Shown here one piece after another: positions 20,981 to 30,759 of a stretch of 64,000 nucleotides of DNA. Position 1 is the first letter of the stretch. The number at the start of each line of letters is the position of its first letter. The position numbers and the translations under genes were made by a program. Under the pieces are notes generated by a model. It saw only the letters and a program-made list of their open reading frames with translations, was not told where the DNA came from and did no database searches. This DNA is from Bimuria novae-zelandiae CBS 107.79. Taxonomy: Eukaryota; Ascomycota; Dothideomycetes; Pleosporales; Didymosphaeriaceae. The DNA lies in assembly GCA_010015655.1 (NCBI GenBank), contig ML976656.1:1864883-1928882 (forward strand), given 5' to 3'.

Positions 20981-22440
20981 CTAAGCCGCTCGGCCCAAGA
21001 CATTGTCAACGACCAGCTTGAAGACATACTCCCCTGCGGGAGGTTGCTCGGCCTGACCTTCCTCGGCGACCACAGTGGGAGTCGGGGATGTAGGATGCTC
21101 CGTCACCGCAGCGGGATTCTCAGCAGCAACGGGTTCTACCGGTTCCGCGACAGCAGCGGGAGTGGCACTGGCGACATGTTCGACAGTACTGGAAGCCTCA
21201 CTGGCTTCCGCGACCTCAGTGGGTGCGGCGACATGCTCGACGGCGGTGGTGGTCTCGTTGGCGAAAGGGACATGTTCAATGGAGCTTGCAAGTTCCGCAA
21301 CCGCAGCAGTGTGCTCGACAGTAGAGGAACCTCAGCAGCGGGGGCGACATGCTCGGCAGCGGGAGTGGCCTCTGCAACGACATTGACGGCCTCTGCAGCA
21401 GGAGTGACTTCTGCAGCAGGGACGTCATGCTCGGCAGCGGGAGTGACCTCTGCAGCGGGGGCGACATGCTCGGCGGCGCTCGTGGCCTCTGCAACAACGG
21501 TGATAACCTCAGCAGCAGGCTCGTGGACAGCGGTCTCGGTGGCATTCGCAGTCGCTTCCTCGGCGGCCTTCGCTTCCTCCTCTTGCTTTAACTTGTCAGC
21601 TTCGGCCTGTGCGGCCTGTTGGTGAGTAAGCTCTGCTTCCTGGGCAGCTTTCTGATGCTCAGCTTCCTTCTCATCAGCAGCGGCTTTGTCAGCGGCGGCT
21701 TCGGCTTCGAGTTTCGCCTTGTGCTCTGCTTCAGCTTTGGCGGCAGCTGTTAAGATGGTCAGCGATCAATGGAATTCGAAGTGAAGTGGGAGTGAGTTGT
21801 ACCTTCTTGAGAAGCTTTGTCCTTGGCCTCCGCTTCGGCGACGTGCATTGCTTCCATTTGAGCAGCAGCTTCTTGAGATGCTTTGTCCTTGGCCTCAGCT
21901 TCGGCGACATGCATCGCCTCCATCTTTGCTGCAGCTGCGCAAATGGTCAGCAATTGAATAGAGTGATGAAGGACAGCGAGACAGACCTTCCTGGTGAGCC
22001 TTATCCTTCGCTTCAGCTTCAGCGACGTGCATCGCCTCCATGGCTGCGGCAGCTTCGAATCGGTCAGCGATGTTGCTTCAGCAAAGTATGCAAGGATGTG
22101 CTTTACCTTCTTGGTGGGCCTTGTCTTTGGCTTCCGCCTCAGCAACGTGCATGGCCTCCATAGCATACGCTTTCGCTTTGTGCTCGGCAGCTAACGCCAG
22201 TTAGTGAAGCCTCCCAAAATCGTACGGGCAACGATCCGTACCTGCTTTCTCCTCGGCGGCTTTCTGGGCTTCAGCATCCACAGCGGGCGCCGCCTCGGGT
22301 ATCGGTGCAGCAGAGAGAGCGGTCTCCGCAAGACGCTCAGTTCGTTTTAAAAGTAAACCATTATGATTAATCGGAAGGGGTCCGGCGGCTATGAAGGAAG
22401 ACACGGAAAGCAGTGTGAGAAGCGAGTACGTAGTCTTCAT
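20981..22440 (-). CDS. Secreted Ala/Glu-rich repeat protein, five exons
   Basis: Function unknown. ATG at 22440 starts a signal peptide (MKTTYSLLTLLSVSSFIAAG). LLLKR at residues 29-33 is a likely Kex2 cut. Exons: 22242-22440, 22107-22190, 21987-22052, 21803-21934 and 20981-21746. All four introns (51, 54, 52 and 56 bp) are GT-AG, phase 1, and carry a CTAAC or GCTGAC branch site. Exons 2-4 encode four copies of a 22-residue repeat with core MEAMHVAEAEAKDKA: exon 3 is 66 nt (one copy) and exon 4 is 132 nt (two). Exon 5 starts with a helical Glu/Lys/Ala stretch and continues with degenerate AEHVAPAAEVTPAA repeats and two N-glycosylation sequons. Near 21326-21330 the frame shifts by one base. The repeats go on in the +1 frame to TAG at 20981-20983, giving about 415 residues if corrected. 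Uncorrected, translation ends at 21136-21138. The last residues (YVFKLVVDNVLGRAA) look non-repetitive and conserved. A fungal surface or effector-like protein is possible. Confidence 0.75.
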
Positions 22441-24138
22441 GGTTGGAAATGTTTTGAGGATAGGGAGATGACTGTTTGTAAAGGTAGTTAAGGACAAGAA
22501 GCGATGCGAAAAGAACGTAACGAGCTCTGCTCTGGAAGTATTACAATTAGCGCACTGCGCAACGAATGCAGGACCAAAAGATCAAAAGAGATGTCACTGA
22601 GGTGTAGATGGTAATGGATTAGCGGAACCGTGGGCACTCTCGATATATATTCCTGCATAGAAGCTCAGGCCTATGGCATACGAGCGTTTCGAAGAGCTGA
22701 CGTCGTGCCGTCGGCCTCCTGGTCATCTGGAGCTGTTTGATGGACTGTTTTTGTTGCACTTGGGGCGGATGCCTAGGGGTGACTGAGGCTGAGACCTTGG
22801 ACTTAACGCAGCGTAGGGCCAACTGTACATGGGTGATAGTCGATTGGGCATACGTTTGTGTATTGGAAGATTCGACCAATCAATCGCAATGCGAGTGCAT
22901 CATGGTCAACACATGGCGATAAAAAAATTCGACCAGTTTATTCCTTGGCTAAACAAGAACTGTTACAAGTCACGTAGCCAAGCTCGCCACAGGAGGAACG
23001 ACACATCTTTGACAGCCGAAAAGTGATGTGGCGCGGCGCAGCCCGGATATGTGAAGCGCATCGCGTCGCGGAATGCCCGATTAGGAAGTGTTGCAGCCAT
23101 GCATCTCAGGCACATCCGGTCTTGATCGCAGCATATGTACGTATAGAAGGTCGTGTTTGGCTCTCGGCGGTGTCATGGGAGATGACGGACTGTGGGCTTG
23201 GTTTCATTTCGAGCTTGGAGAGACTCGGTTGTGATGGTCTCCGAAATGGTTTTGTTGGATCTGCATTTGTACCCTGGCCGTAGCAGCCGATATTCGGACT
23301 AAATACCTTTCGTACTGGCGAAAAAGAGGTGAGCGCAGCTCCCGTGCTGTCAACTGAGCAGCACACTGCATGATACTCCATTGTAACGGTGAGAGTGGGC
23401 TCGGAGCGACAAATCATCGCATATTCATCTCCTAAATTTACCCTCGTCTTTATTATTGGTATCCATCCGTACGAGTATACCTAGTTAATTAATGGACCAT
23501 AAAGTAGCCGGGAGAAGGGAAATAGGGCTGGGTCATCCTAACCCGCGGATCAAATTGGCTACGCGGCGCCGTCCACAATATAAACATGAACAACTTAGCA
23601 TTCACTCACAAGGAGGTCGCCACTGCTGCCGTTGCCAGCTGCCTCCATCGCGGCATCGCCGTCAGTAATACTTCGTGACGCTTCCCCTAAGGGCTACTCG
23701 AGTGCACGTTCACCAATCCTCCTTTTTCCGATAGGGCCACGATGAGGTCTGTTCACTGAGCGCGGCGATCGGGCACCCGAACTGGGGGGTAAGCGCTAAA
23801 CTGCGCTAGGTGATATGGGTCTTAGCGGGGAAGATCCTTCTCCACATCGGCTCTTCTCCCCAGCAGTACCTAGGGAGGTACTTGCAACCTCCATGACTTG
23901 CAAACTCTCCTTCCAACCCTATCCCCATCCGTGTAATCCTCCGAACGCGATGCATCGCATTTTCTTCCCAGCCATGCTTAGGCACAGCCTAGATGCCGCC
24001 ACAATGCAGGACCTGCCCTCACCCAGAACGCCTGGCCTGGACCGACCTCGATGGTTTAGAGAGCCGCCTTAGTACGAGCCAGCGCTATTCTTCAAAAAGG
24101 GGGCATGGGATTTACCTGAAGGCGCGGACTCGGTATCT
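22441..24138. other. Intergenic sequence, no recognised gene
   Basis: Normal-composition, non-RIPped sequence upstream of the secreted repeat-protein gene. Its promoter should lie in roughly 22441-22700, divergent from anything to the right. Short frames here (for example 22619-22879 minus and 23023-23283 plus) overlap one another on both strands and show no domain, signal peptide or codon pattern I trust. No RNA gene was recognised. Confidence 0.5.
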
Positions 24139-24546
24139 CTATCGCCTTTCAGCTGCTGTTGGGATTCTTGACCACCTACACGCACCCTCACAGTCCGCCA
24201 CACGCCATATAGTTTCTAAATTAACCGGATTACTGTTGGAGCATGCTAGCGGGTGCGCTCCGCAATTCCACGTCGATGAACCCCCCTTATGGCACACTAT
24301 GGAACATCTTGGAATGACGTTTGCGCAGTAGCCTTTGAAAACGCTCCACCCTGCCGTGCTGTACTCTACGTGCGCTTGACACTGAGAACACTCATGTTTC
24401 TTCGACTGCGCCACCTCTCTGCTGGGAGTTTTGCTGTTTGGACTTAAAGTGACTTGCGGGGCGACGAGCAATTCACCAGGACAACCCAGGGCTAGGTTGA
24501 ATGTCTGAGAGTCGACCGAACCTTGCGGAAATTGCCATTCAAGCAT
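24139..24546 (-). CDS. Cys-rich hypothetical ORF (uncertain)
   Basis: The longest frame in the 3.4-kb space between the two confident genes: 135 codons starting MLEWQFPQGSVDS and ending ...SRIPTAAERR. It has ten cysteines, including HECSQCQ, RCSIVC and DCEGACRW, which is high for a chance frame. No signal peptide is present at this ATG, and the sequence upstream (ACACGGTGTTAG before the ATG) could be an intron 3' end, so a missed first exon is possible. No family is recognised. It may equally be a decayed gene or an accidental frame. Confidence 0.25.
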   Translation of the reverse strand: MLEWQFPQGSVDSQTFNLALGCPGELLVAPQVTLSPNSKTPSREVAQSKKHECSQCQAHVEYSTAGWSVFKGYCANVIPRCSIVCHKGGSSTWNCGAHPLACSNSNPVNLETIWRVADCEGACRWSRIPTAAERR

Positions 24547-25877
24547 CTAACACCGTGTTTCGATCACATGTATCCATGTTCAACTTGGACTTGAATTATC
24601 CGGTTCTCGTCATCCCAGACATCATATTCAACGCAATTGTCTAGAGCCCTTCGTGTGTCCGTCACCGTTTTGACATGAAGCTTTCAACTACGAGAGTCGG
24701 GCTTGATCGGCCACTTTTCACGGCGGACCGGACGCCACACAAGATAGGGTTCTTTCGCTACCAAGAACAATTTGCCCTAAATGCAGCCAAGAAAGATGTG
24801 ATGAGCTAGCACCACGTTAGTGTGTGTGATTGCTATGGCGTGCACTAGTTCCATCCGGACCAAGACGGCCCACATTCCAAAGCGGATCCGTTTTATGGCA
24901 ACCAAAAAGGTTGCTGAAGGCACATTAGCTCTCAGTACAGCTAGGTACTCTGAGAAATGAGCATAGCGGGCCTTTCCCTGGAGCGGGTCGTGCACACAAC
25001 TGGAGTGTCGAAAAACAACAGGTATTTACGTATTTCGAACACACTAAGATCTCGCTAGCTACGCGAAAAACATCAGGACCGCAATGCTGTGATTGCTTTT
25101 TGCAGTCTCCAACGATTGGTAGTCAGAACTACTCGTATTGGAAGCACTATGAAAAGCACAGGTCTTGAGGCGTCCTTCGCAGAACGCATCTTATCTACAA
25201 GCTCCATGCGTTGGCTCGGGAAAGCAGGGCGCGCCATACGGTCGTTGAGCACCGCAGCCATGGAAACATCGACTACCGGTTCCGTCTCTCGAATTTGCAC
25301 CTCGTCTGCAGCTGTGCCTGTGGAAAATTGACAGCATGGATAATTCAGGTTGATCGAAAATTCACGTCTTGCTAGCAGGGTGGTCGGGAGTCTAGGGAGC
25401 GATTCAACGTTTGTATCCCAGCGAATGGGAGTTGAGCCCGGCCAAGGGTTGCTTGTCTGCAGATTTTACGGATTTCATTATTCAAGGGTTGCTGGTGCAG
25501 CCGGTGCATGGCAGCTGTCACAGCAAGTGTGGCTGCCCAGGATGCCCCCAGATTACGCCGACAGGTACAGGAGCGCTGGGCGCTAGTATTGGACGGGGGC
25601 TAAGGCTACTAAGCAAACTTAATGTACAGGGCTTGTGCTCTCGAGTACGTTGCGCAGGACGGGCCCTTCGCGGTACCAAACCATTCGCTCGCTAGTTCCG
25701 CGGGCCGAGATGACCGCAGCTAGTCTGTACCTCCGACGTTCAGGCTAGAGCGCGGGCGCGAAACAGTGGCACGCATAAGTTGAGCATTGAAAAGGATGCA
25801 ACGCCCAGAGGCCATTCGTCACTTTTTCCCGTTTGCTTTTGACTTCTCTCAGCTTGCGTGGACAAGTTCTACCAGTC
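24547..25877. other. Intergenic region upstream of ankyrin gene
   Basis: Non-RIPped sequence without a convincing gene. Overlapping frames of 70-95 codons occur on both strands (25073-25300 minus, 25089-25331 plus, 25411-25695 plus), and none shows a recognised domain. The promoter of the ankyrin gene should lie in the last few hundred bases. The ATG at 25833, in frame with the ankyrin gene, is probably in its leader. Confidence 0.4.
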
Positions 25878-28643
25878 ATGGCTCCTCCAAAGACACTCGA
25901 GCTTTGTAACAAGATTACCGCGCAGGGCAATTCCATTTCTATACGCATGTTAGAATACCTCTCCTCGGCAAAGAGCCCCGTCCATGGCATCCAACTTCTT
26001 GCAAACGAATTTCTGGAGCTGAGCCGCCTTCTCTGGTCAATTGAAGCCGGTCTAACAGAATCGTCCCATAAGCGCATTGCCATTCCGGCAGAGGTAACGC
26101 AGGAGCTCGACAAACAGTTCCGCCGCATCAATGACGAGTTCATCGTCGTGAACCAGATGATGCTGAAGTTTCTGGACAACGAGACCAAGAAAGGCGGATT
26201 TGGAAGGGCGTTGCGAATGATGTTCGCCGACACCGACGTCGATAAAGTACGCAACACTCTGATAAAGAGCCGCGATGCCTTGAAGATGAGCTCCGCGATG
26301 TTTCGATGGTCGCTTGGCGACGTCAAAGCCGATTCACAGATGGGCATAGGTTACACTGGACTGATCGCAGCTCTTGAACGCCTCAACCCAGGCAAGAGCA
26401 ATGTCCTACTGCCTATGCAGCCACCGCCAACCTCATCACCACCTGAAGTTCCTATGAAACAACCCTCGGTACACGCAGTTTCTCTAGATCACAGATCTGT
26501 GGAGCAGTCGTCGCCGCAGGGCTACCCGTCTCATGTCGAGCCGCCGCGTCCCCCCACGCCACTGCGAGACCGTCCATCCATCCACGACTTCCGCAAAGAT
26601 GAACGGAGAGAAGATTCAGGCATCTCGCCCGGAATTTTTGACCTCCAAAACCACTGGCGCGCTCCTAGCGTACGATCAAGCAGCACAACTCATTCGGTCC
26701 GAGATACTGTGTATCAAAATAACGGCCAGTATCACGGTCAACCCAGCCATGGCGAACACCTCTCCGACGAATCTGTTAGATCACGCACTTACATCGGCGA
26801 TGACCTCAACCACCTCTCGCTTCAAGAACGGTTTTCTGTCGAACAAGCCCATCCGAGACAGCCAGACGGTCCGTTTTCGTCACAGTGGGCACCCAGACAA
26901 CAAAGTGGGTCCTTGCAATCAAGTGGCAAGGGTGCTCTTACCGACGCTGTGGCTATGAGGAAGCATCGTCTTCTGGAACAAATGCTGGATAGTGGCGCCA
27001 GGGCGGATCCACGTCTGGAAACCAATTTGGTACGCACTGCGATCCAAAATCGCGATGCTGATAGTCTGGCGCTTCTTCTGCGCTACGGCGCCAATGTCAA
27101 CGCCCCCGACAAAGATAGCGTAACGCCGTTGCTTGCCGCGACTGAGCTGGCGTTCTACGAAGGCGCAAAACTACTCTTGAAGGCAGGTGCTGACCCGAAC
27201 ATGTCTGCTGGTTCCAATTCCGAAACGCCGCTCTGTCTCGCTGCTTGCGACAACCGCGTCGATCTCGTCCAGCTAATGCTTGCGAACGGTGGAGATGCGG
27301 GTCTCATCATGGAGAACGGCAATACGACACTCGTTCAGTGCATGAACAAGACCGTTTCTCCCAGACTCGTCGAGCTGATCCTGCAGTCCGGTGCCGTAGC
27401 CGATGCCAAAAATGCCGAAGGGACTACCGCGCTATTCCAGGCTATTCAGGCGAATCGTGTGGATCTCATGATAGTCCTGCTCGACAATGGCGCATCCCCC
27501 AACATGCCTGGGCCGAAACATCCTCTCTGGCCTTCCACTTACAAACCCAAAGCTCTTCAGCTTCTGTTGTCCCGCGGCGCCGATCCTTTGAAGACACCTG
27601 GTGTCATGGAGCTAGCGTCAAGCTTGAAGAAATTGGAATCTATTCAAATCCTCATGCAAGCGGGTGTTTCTCCTAACGTTAGGAAGGACGGCATCTATAC
27701 TCCACTTTGTTCTGCCATTCGGGATAACAGCGCCGATATTGTTACCTATCTGCTCGAGCACGGTGCAGATCCGAATTTGAACGCTGCTGAGTACCCCGCC
27801 TTCAAATGCATCACTCATAACAGAGTGCACTTCCTGCCCCAATTACTGTCTGCCGGCGTGGACCTCCGAAATCCGAAGGGTATCATCGAGACAGCCGTCG
27901 CGCACAACAACAAGGATGCCTTGATGTGGCTTCTTGACCAGGGTGTGTCTGCCAACGACCGCAGTCCGCAAGGAAACACGCCGCTTACCACCGCAATCCG
28001 TGACGAACGCATCGAGATGGTGGACATACTTCTTCAGCATGGCGCTGATCCAGCCATCCGCGGGTCAGAATGGCCGCTCTGCATGGCTGTCAAGCATCCC
28101 TCCATTTTGAAGAAGCTTCTGGTTGCTACGCCCAACCCTCGCGCCTTCAAGGGCATCGTCGAGATGGCTGTCGTCGCTAACCAGCTGGAAAGCATCAAGA
28201 TGCTTCTGGGCGCCGGGATCAGCGTCGAGGACAAGAACTGCGGTGTATTCTCGCCACTGACCACCGCGATTCGCGAACGCCACAAGCACATTGTGCGGTA
28301 TCTGCTCGATGAAGCGAACGCAGACCCGAACGCTCCGGGAGAACATCTCCCTCTCGTGAAAGCTTTGCGCAGGCTACTACCCGGAGATACCGAGATTCTG
28401 CAAATGCTGCTCACGCGCGGAGCGGATATCAATAAGATGCACCGAGGCTGGAATGCCATCTTACAAGCCGTTGAGAACGGCGATGCCGACATCTTGCGCC
28501 TGCTCATTGAGAAGGGTGGTTCTGTCGACCTCCAGGCCCTGGACGAGAGCGGCCGCCCTGTTGTAGATATCGTGTCCGAGCGCGGTTGGGAGGAAGGATT
28601 GGCGCTGCTGTTCCCAAATGCGCAAGGGAGGACGAAGCAGTAG
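25878..28643 (+). CDS. Ankyrin-repeat protein with fungal N-terminal domain
   Basis: An intronless 921-codon gene. I chose the ATG at 25878 (MAPPKTLELCNKITAQGNSI) over the in-frame one 15 codons upstream because MAPPK starts the helical domain. Residues about 1-155 form an all-helical region (ISIRMLEYLSSAKSP, QLLANEFLELSRLLW) resembling the N-terminal domain of fungal NLR/STAND and ankyrin proteins. Residues about 180-355 are a low-complexity Pro/Ser/His/Gln linker. Residues about 370-905 are some 15 ankyrin-type repeats with helix-turn-helix units such as LLLRYGANVNAPDKDSVTPL, LLLKAGADPNM and LLEHGADPNLNAAEYP. No NACHT, kinase or catalytic motif is seen, so it probably acts through protein binding in the cytosol. 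The partner is unknown. Composition is ordinary and undamaged, unlike the flanking transposon blocks. Confidence 0.92.
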   Translation: MAPPKTLELCNKITAQGNSISIRMLEYLSSAKSPVHGIQLLANEFLELSRLLWSIEAGLTESSHKRIAIPAEVTQELDKQFRRINDEFIVVNQMMLKFLDNETKKGGFGRALRMMFADTDVDKVRNTLIKSRDALKMSSAMFRWSLGDVKADSQMGIGYTGLIAALERLNPGKSNVLLPMQPPPTSSPPEVPMKQPSVHAVSLDHRSVEQSSPQGYPSHVEPPRPPTPLRDRPSIHDFRKDERREDSGISPGIFDLQNHWRAPSVRSSSTTHSVRDTVYQNNGQYHGQPSHGEHLSDESVRSRTYIGDDLNHLSLQERFSVEQAHPRQPDGPFSSQWAPRQQSGSLQSSGKGALTDAVAMRKHRLLEQMLDSGARADPRLETNLVRTAIQNRDADSLALLLRYGANVNAPDKDSVTPLLAATELAFYEGAKLLLKAGADPNMSAGSNSETPLCLAACDNRVDLVQLMLANGGDAGLIMENGNTTLVQCMNKTVSPRLVELILQSGAVADAKNAEGTTALFQAIQANRVDLMIVLLDNGASPNMPGPKHPLWPSTYKPKALQLLLSRGADPLKTPGVMELASSLKKLESIQILMQAGVSPNVRKDGIYTPLCSAIRDNSADIVTYLLEHGADPNLNAAEYPAFKCITHNRVHFLPQLLSAGVDLRNPKGIIETAVAHNNKDALMWLLDQGVSANDRSPQGNTPLTTAIRDERIEMVDILLQHGADPAIRGSEWPLCMAVKHPSILKKLLVATPNPRAFKGIVEMAVVANQLESIKMLLGAGISVEDKNCGVFSPLTTAIRERHKHIVRYLLDEANADPNAPGEHLPLVKALRRLLPGDTEILQMLLTRGADINKMHRGWNAILQAVENGDADILRLLIEKGGSVDLQALDESGRPVVDIVSERGWEEGLALLFPNAQGRTKQ

Positions 28644-29401
28644 GTACACCGTATGCTTGCCTCTATTTTCCCCTTCTAAGTACACAGGATCTCTCTCTGA
28701 CACAGACACAGGCGTCGGAGTCTATCACTAAGCAGCTGGCGCTGGATCACAGATGCGGTGGTCAACGACTACAATGGCAAGGTCATGGATGACGATGAGT
28801 TCGGGAGTCAATCCAGCGGCCCGCTGCCGTGCTCGAGGGAAGAGAAGAGAAAGTCGAGGCACATGGACATGTTTTGAGGTGCGCGGATTTAATACTAATG
28901 GTGATGGGCAAGTACAAGGCTGGTGCGGCGTTGGAGGCTCTCATTTTAGCTTGATATCCCCGACGGTTTTCCTTTGTTTAGTCGTTCATGGTCTCACGTA
29001 CAGTACACGTCGCAGTACGCTTATTGTACATACATCCAACTACATATACGAGCGTAATGCAGTCATTGCCAGCATATTGTGCTCGATAGCTCTACCCCTA
29101 CTTTCCTTTCGCCGAGAACTCGACAGCCACATTACATCATGACTTTTGGACCTACCTCGCTACAGTACCTTCCTAATCCCACAATAGCCTTCCGATGCAA
29201 AATTTCCGCAATACGAATCGTTCTCGCTTTCGCCTGTCGCTGTCACAAACGTCCTTGCCGCACCCGGCGCTGATCGACGCGCCGAAAGGATCTACTAATC
29301 TCGCTACACGTGGTCCATCGCAAAGCTTATCGCTCCCTCCGGACGTGCGTTGTGCATACTGTAGCCGAGCGTAGGGCCTGTGGTACGGAACGCGCCAAGA
29401 C
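28644..29401. other. 3' flank of ankyrin gene, no gene seen
   Basis: Non-RIPped sequence from the ankyrin stop codon to pogo element E. It holds only short overlapping frames (for example 28753-29142 plus) with no recognisable product. The terminator of the ankyrin gene should be in the first 300 bases. Composition turns AT-rich only after E begins. Confidence 0.5.
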
Positions 29402-29403
29402 TA

Positions 29404-29452
29404 CCGTGCCGAGACAGTCAGTGCGCAGAGACAGTCAATGCGCGCCCCAACA
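29404..29452 (+). repeat. Left terminal inverted repeat of E
   Basis: Starts CCGTGCCGAGACAGTCAGTG directly after TA and matches the reverse complement of 43757-43805 with only a few, mostly transition, differences. Contains a short internal repeat (GAGACAGTCA, twice). Confidence 0.85.
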
Positions 29453-29469
29453 ATGCGACCCCTTAACTT

Positions 29470-29778
29470 TAACGCGACGCAACTCTACAAATATAGATCT
29501 AATTAACGCTATAATTATAACTATTAAATTGCTAGAACTAGGAGAAGATTTTACGTATATAGAAATTACAAAAAAATTTAGTGTTGTACGCTCTACGTTA
29601 ACGCGTAGGCACTAACGCGTCACGCAGGCGCACACACTCGCTAGTAAGAATTACTAAAACCTTAACTATTAACAAGAGAAGGAGCTCCTATAATATATAT
29701 AGCATCTTACTAAGAGAGGTCTACCTCCTACACGTTAAATAATACAAAACTTTATATTAATTATTACTAAAAAAGACG
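29470..29778 (+). pseudogene. Pogo E transposase, N-terminal part
   Basis: Start of the DDE transposase: LINAIIITIKLLELGEDFTY then IEITKKFSVVRSTLTRRH, a psq-type helix-turn-helix near the N-terminus of fungal pogo transposases, followed by the LPPTR...QNFILIITKKDVS region (29720-29783). It is cut by gypsy I after the TCTCT target. A 101-codon open frame at 29310-29615 runs through the inverted repeat and is not a natural protein. Confidence 0.75.
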
Positions 29779-29783
29779 TCTCT

Positions 29784-30209
29784 TATTATGAGGCGCTTAC
29801 ACCTTGTTCTGATCCAGGTTAGGGCGGTAAGGTATCGTAGTGCCTTATAAATTATTTAGTAGTATAAGTTAATGCGACACTTAGCGCGAGGCTAGATAAT
29901 TTAATTTTATAATAAAGTAAGATAACTATTAGTCTATACAGGAGAACGTACTCGCATAGAAGATATATAAGTTAGCTATAAAAAGTATAATAAAGGAAAC
30001 TATTTTATATATATATCCGCGTGCTTAGTTACTTAGTACTATTAATTAATTAAGTAGTTACGTGCCTTGCTTTGTTGCTTAGTACTACTAATTAACTAAG
30101 TAGTTATATAACTTTAAGGTTAGCTTTTTAGCGCACTTATTAACCCGTTCCTTAGTTACCTGTCCTTATAAGCGCCTATCCCCCTATTATTCTATTCTAG
30201 TGTATAACA
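29784..30209 (-). repeat. 3' LTR of gypsy I
   Basis: 426-bp LTR, partner of 36265-36690. It is more heavily mutated than the other copy: CTTTAAGG for CCTTAAGG, TATTATG for TGTTATG. It carries a 46-bp-period tandem duplication of a near-palindrome (TAGTACTACTAATTAACTAAG-type). Confidence 0.9.
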
Positions 30210-30759
30210 CTATTCCTCCCTTTTTAGTCTTTATCCGCGAAGAACTATGCCTGCTAACTAAATAACTAGTACTTATTATTATTATAAACTTATCTTTACT
30301 ATTAAGGCGTATAGAAGTATTATAGTATTAAAGTGTTTTAACTATAAGACCTATTCGCGAGTCTATAAGGTATTAATTTATTTAAGGAAATATAGTAAGT
30401 GCCTAAAAAGGGGCGTAAAGTGCGATGTAGCTATTACTTATAATAAGTTTTCTTATTTAGTTACTAAAAAATAAAAATTAAATACATAAATTCTAAAGGC
30501 GCGAAAAAAGTAAAATATAATATTTAAAGTAATACGCATAGCGCGTGCGAAAGAAGAGCATTTAGCTAAATAATTAGCTTTAAATATAAAGCGTGCTAAG
30601 GAGGTAATCGCTATTAAAAGCGCTGCTTTAGAGGAACTAGAGGAGGACCCTCCTTAGCCTGCTTAGCTAAATAGCCTAGTTAAGCTAACTTCCTGTGTCT
30701 AGTTGGCTGCGGAAGAACTTCCCCTCGATTTCTAGGACAACCTAGCGCCTTTGTCGTCC

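Noticed and set aside
20981..22440. Repeat-protein gene as a Kex2-processed RiPP (dikaritin/ustiloxin-type) precursor
   Set aside because: Signal peptide and repeats fit, but there is only one KR near the N-terminus. The repeats are not separated by dibasic sites, and no UstYa-like or tyrosinase gene is nearby.
22619..25695. Numerous 60-100 codon frames between the two island genes
   Set aside because: They overlap on both strands, lack domains or signal peptides, and look like chance frames in GC-balanced DNA. Only the Cys-rich frame at 24139-24546 was kept, at low confidence.
29310..29615. 101-codon open frame as an independent gene
   Set aside because: Its first half is flank and terminal inverted repeat of pogo E. 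Only the C-terminal part is transposase helix-turn-helix sequence.
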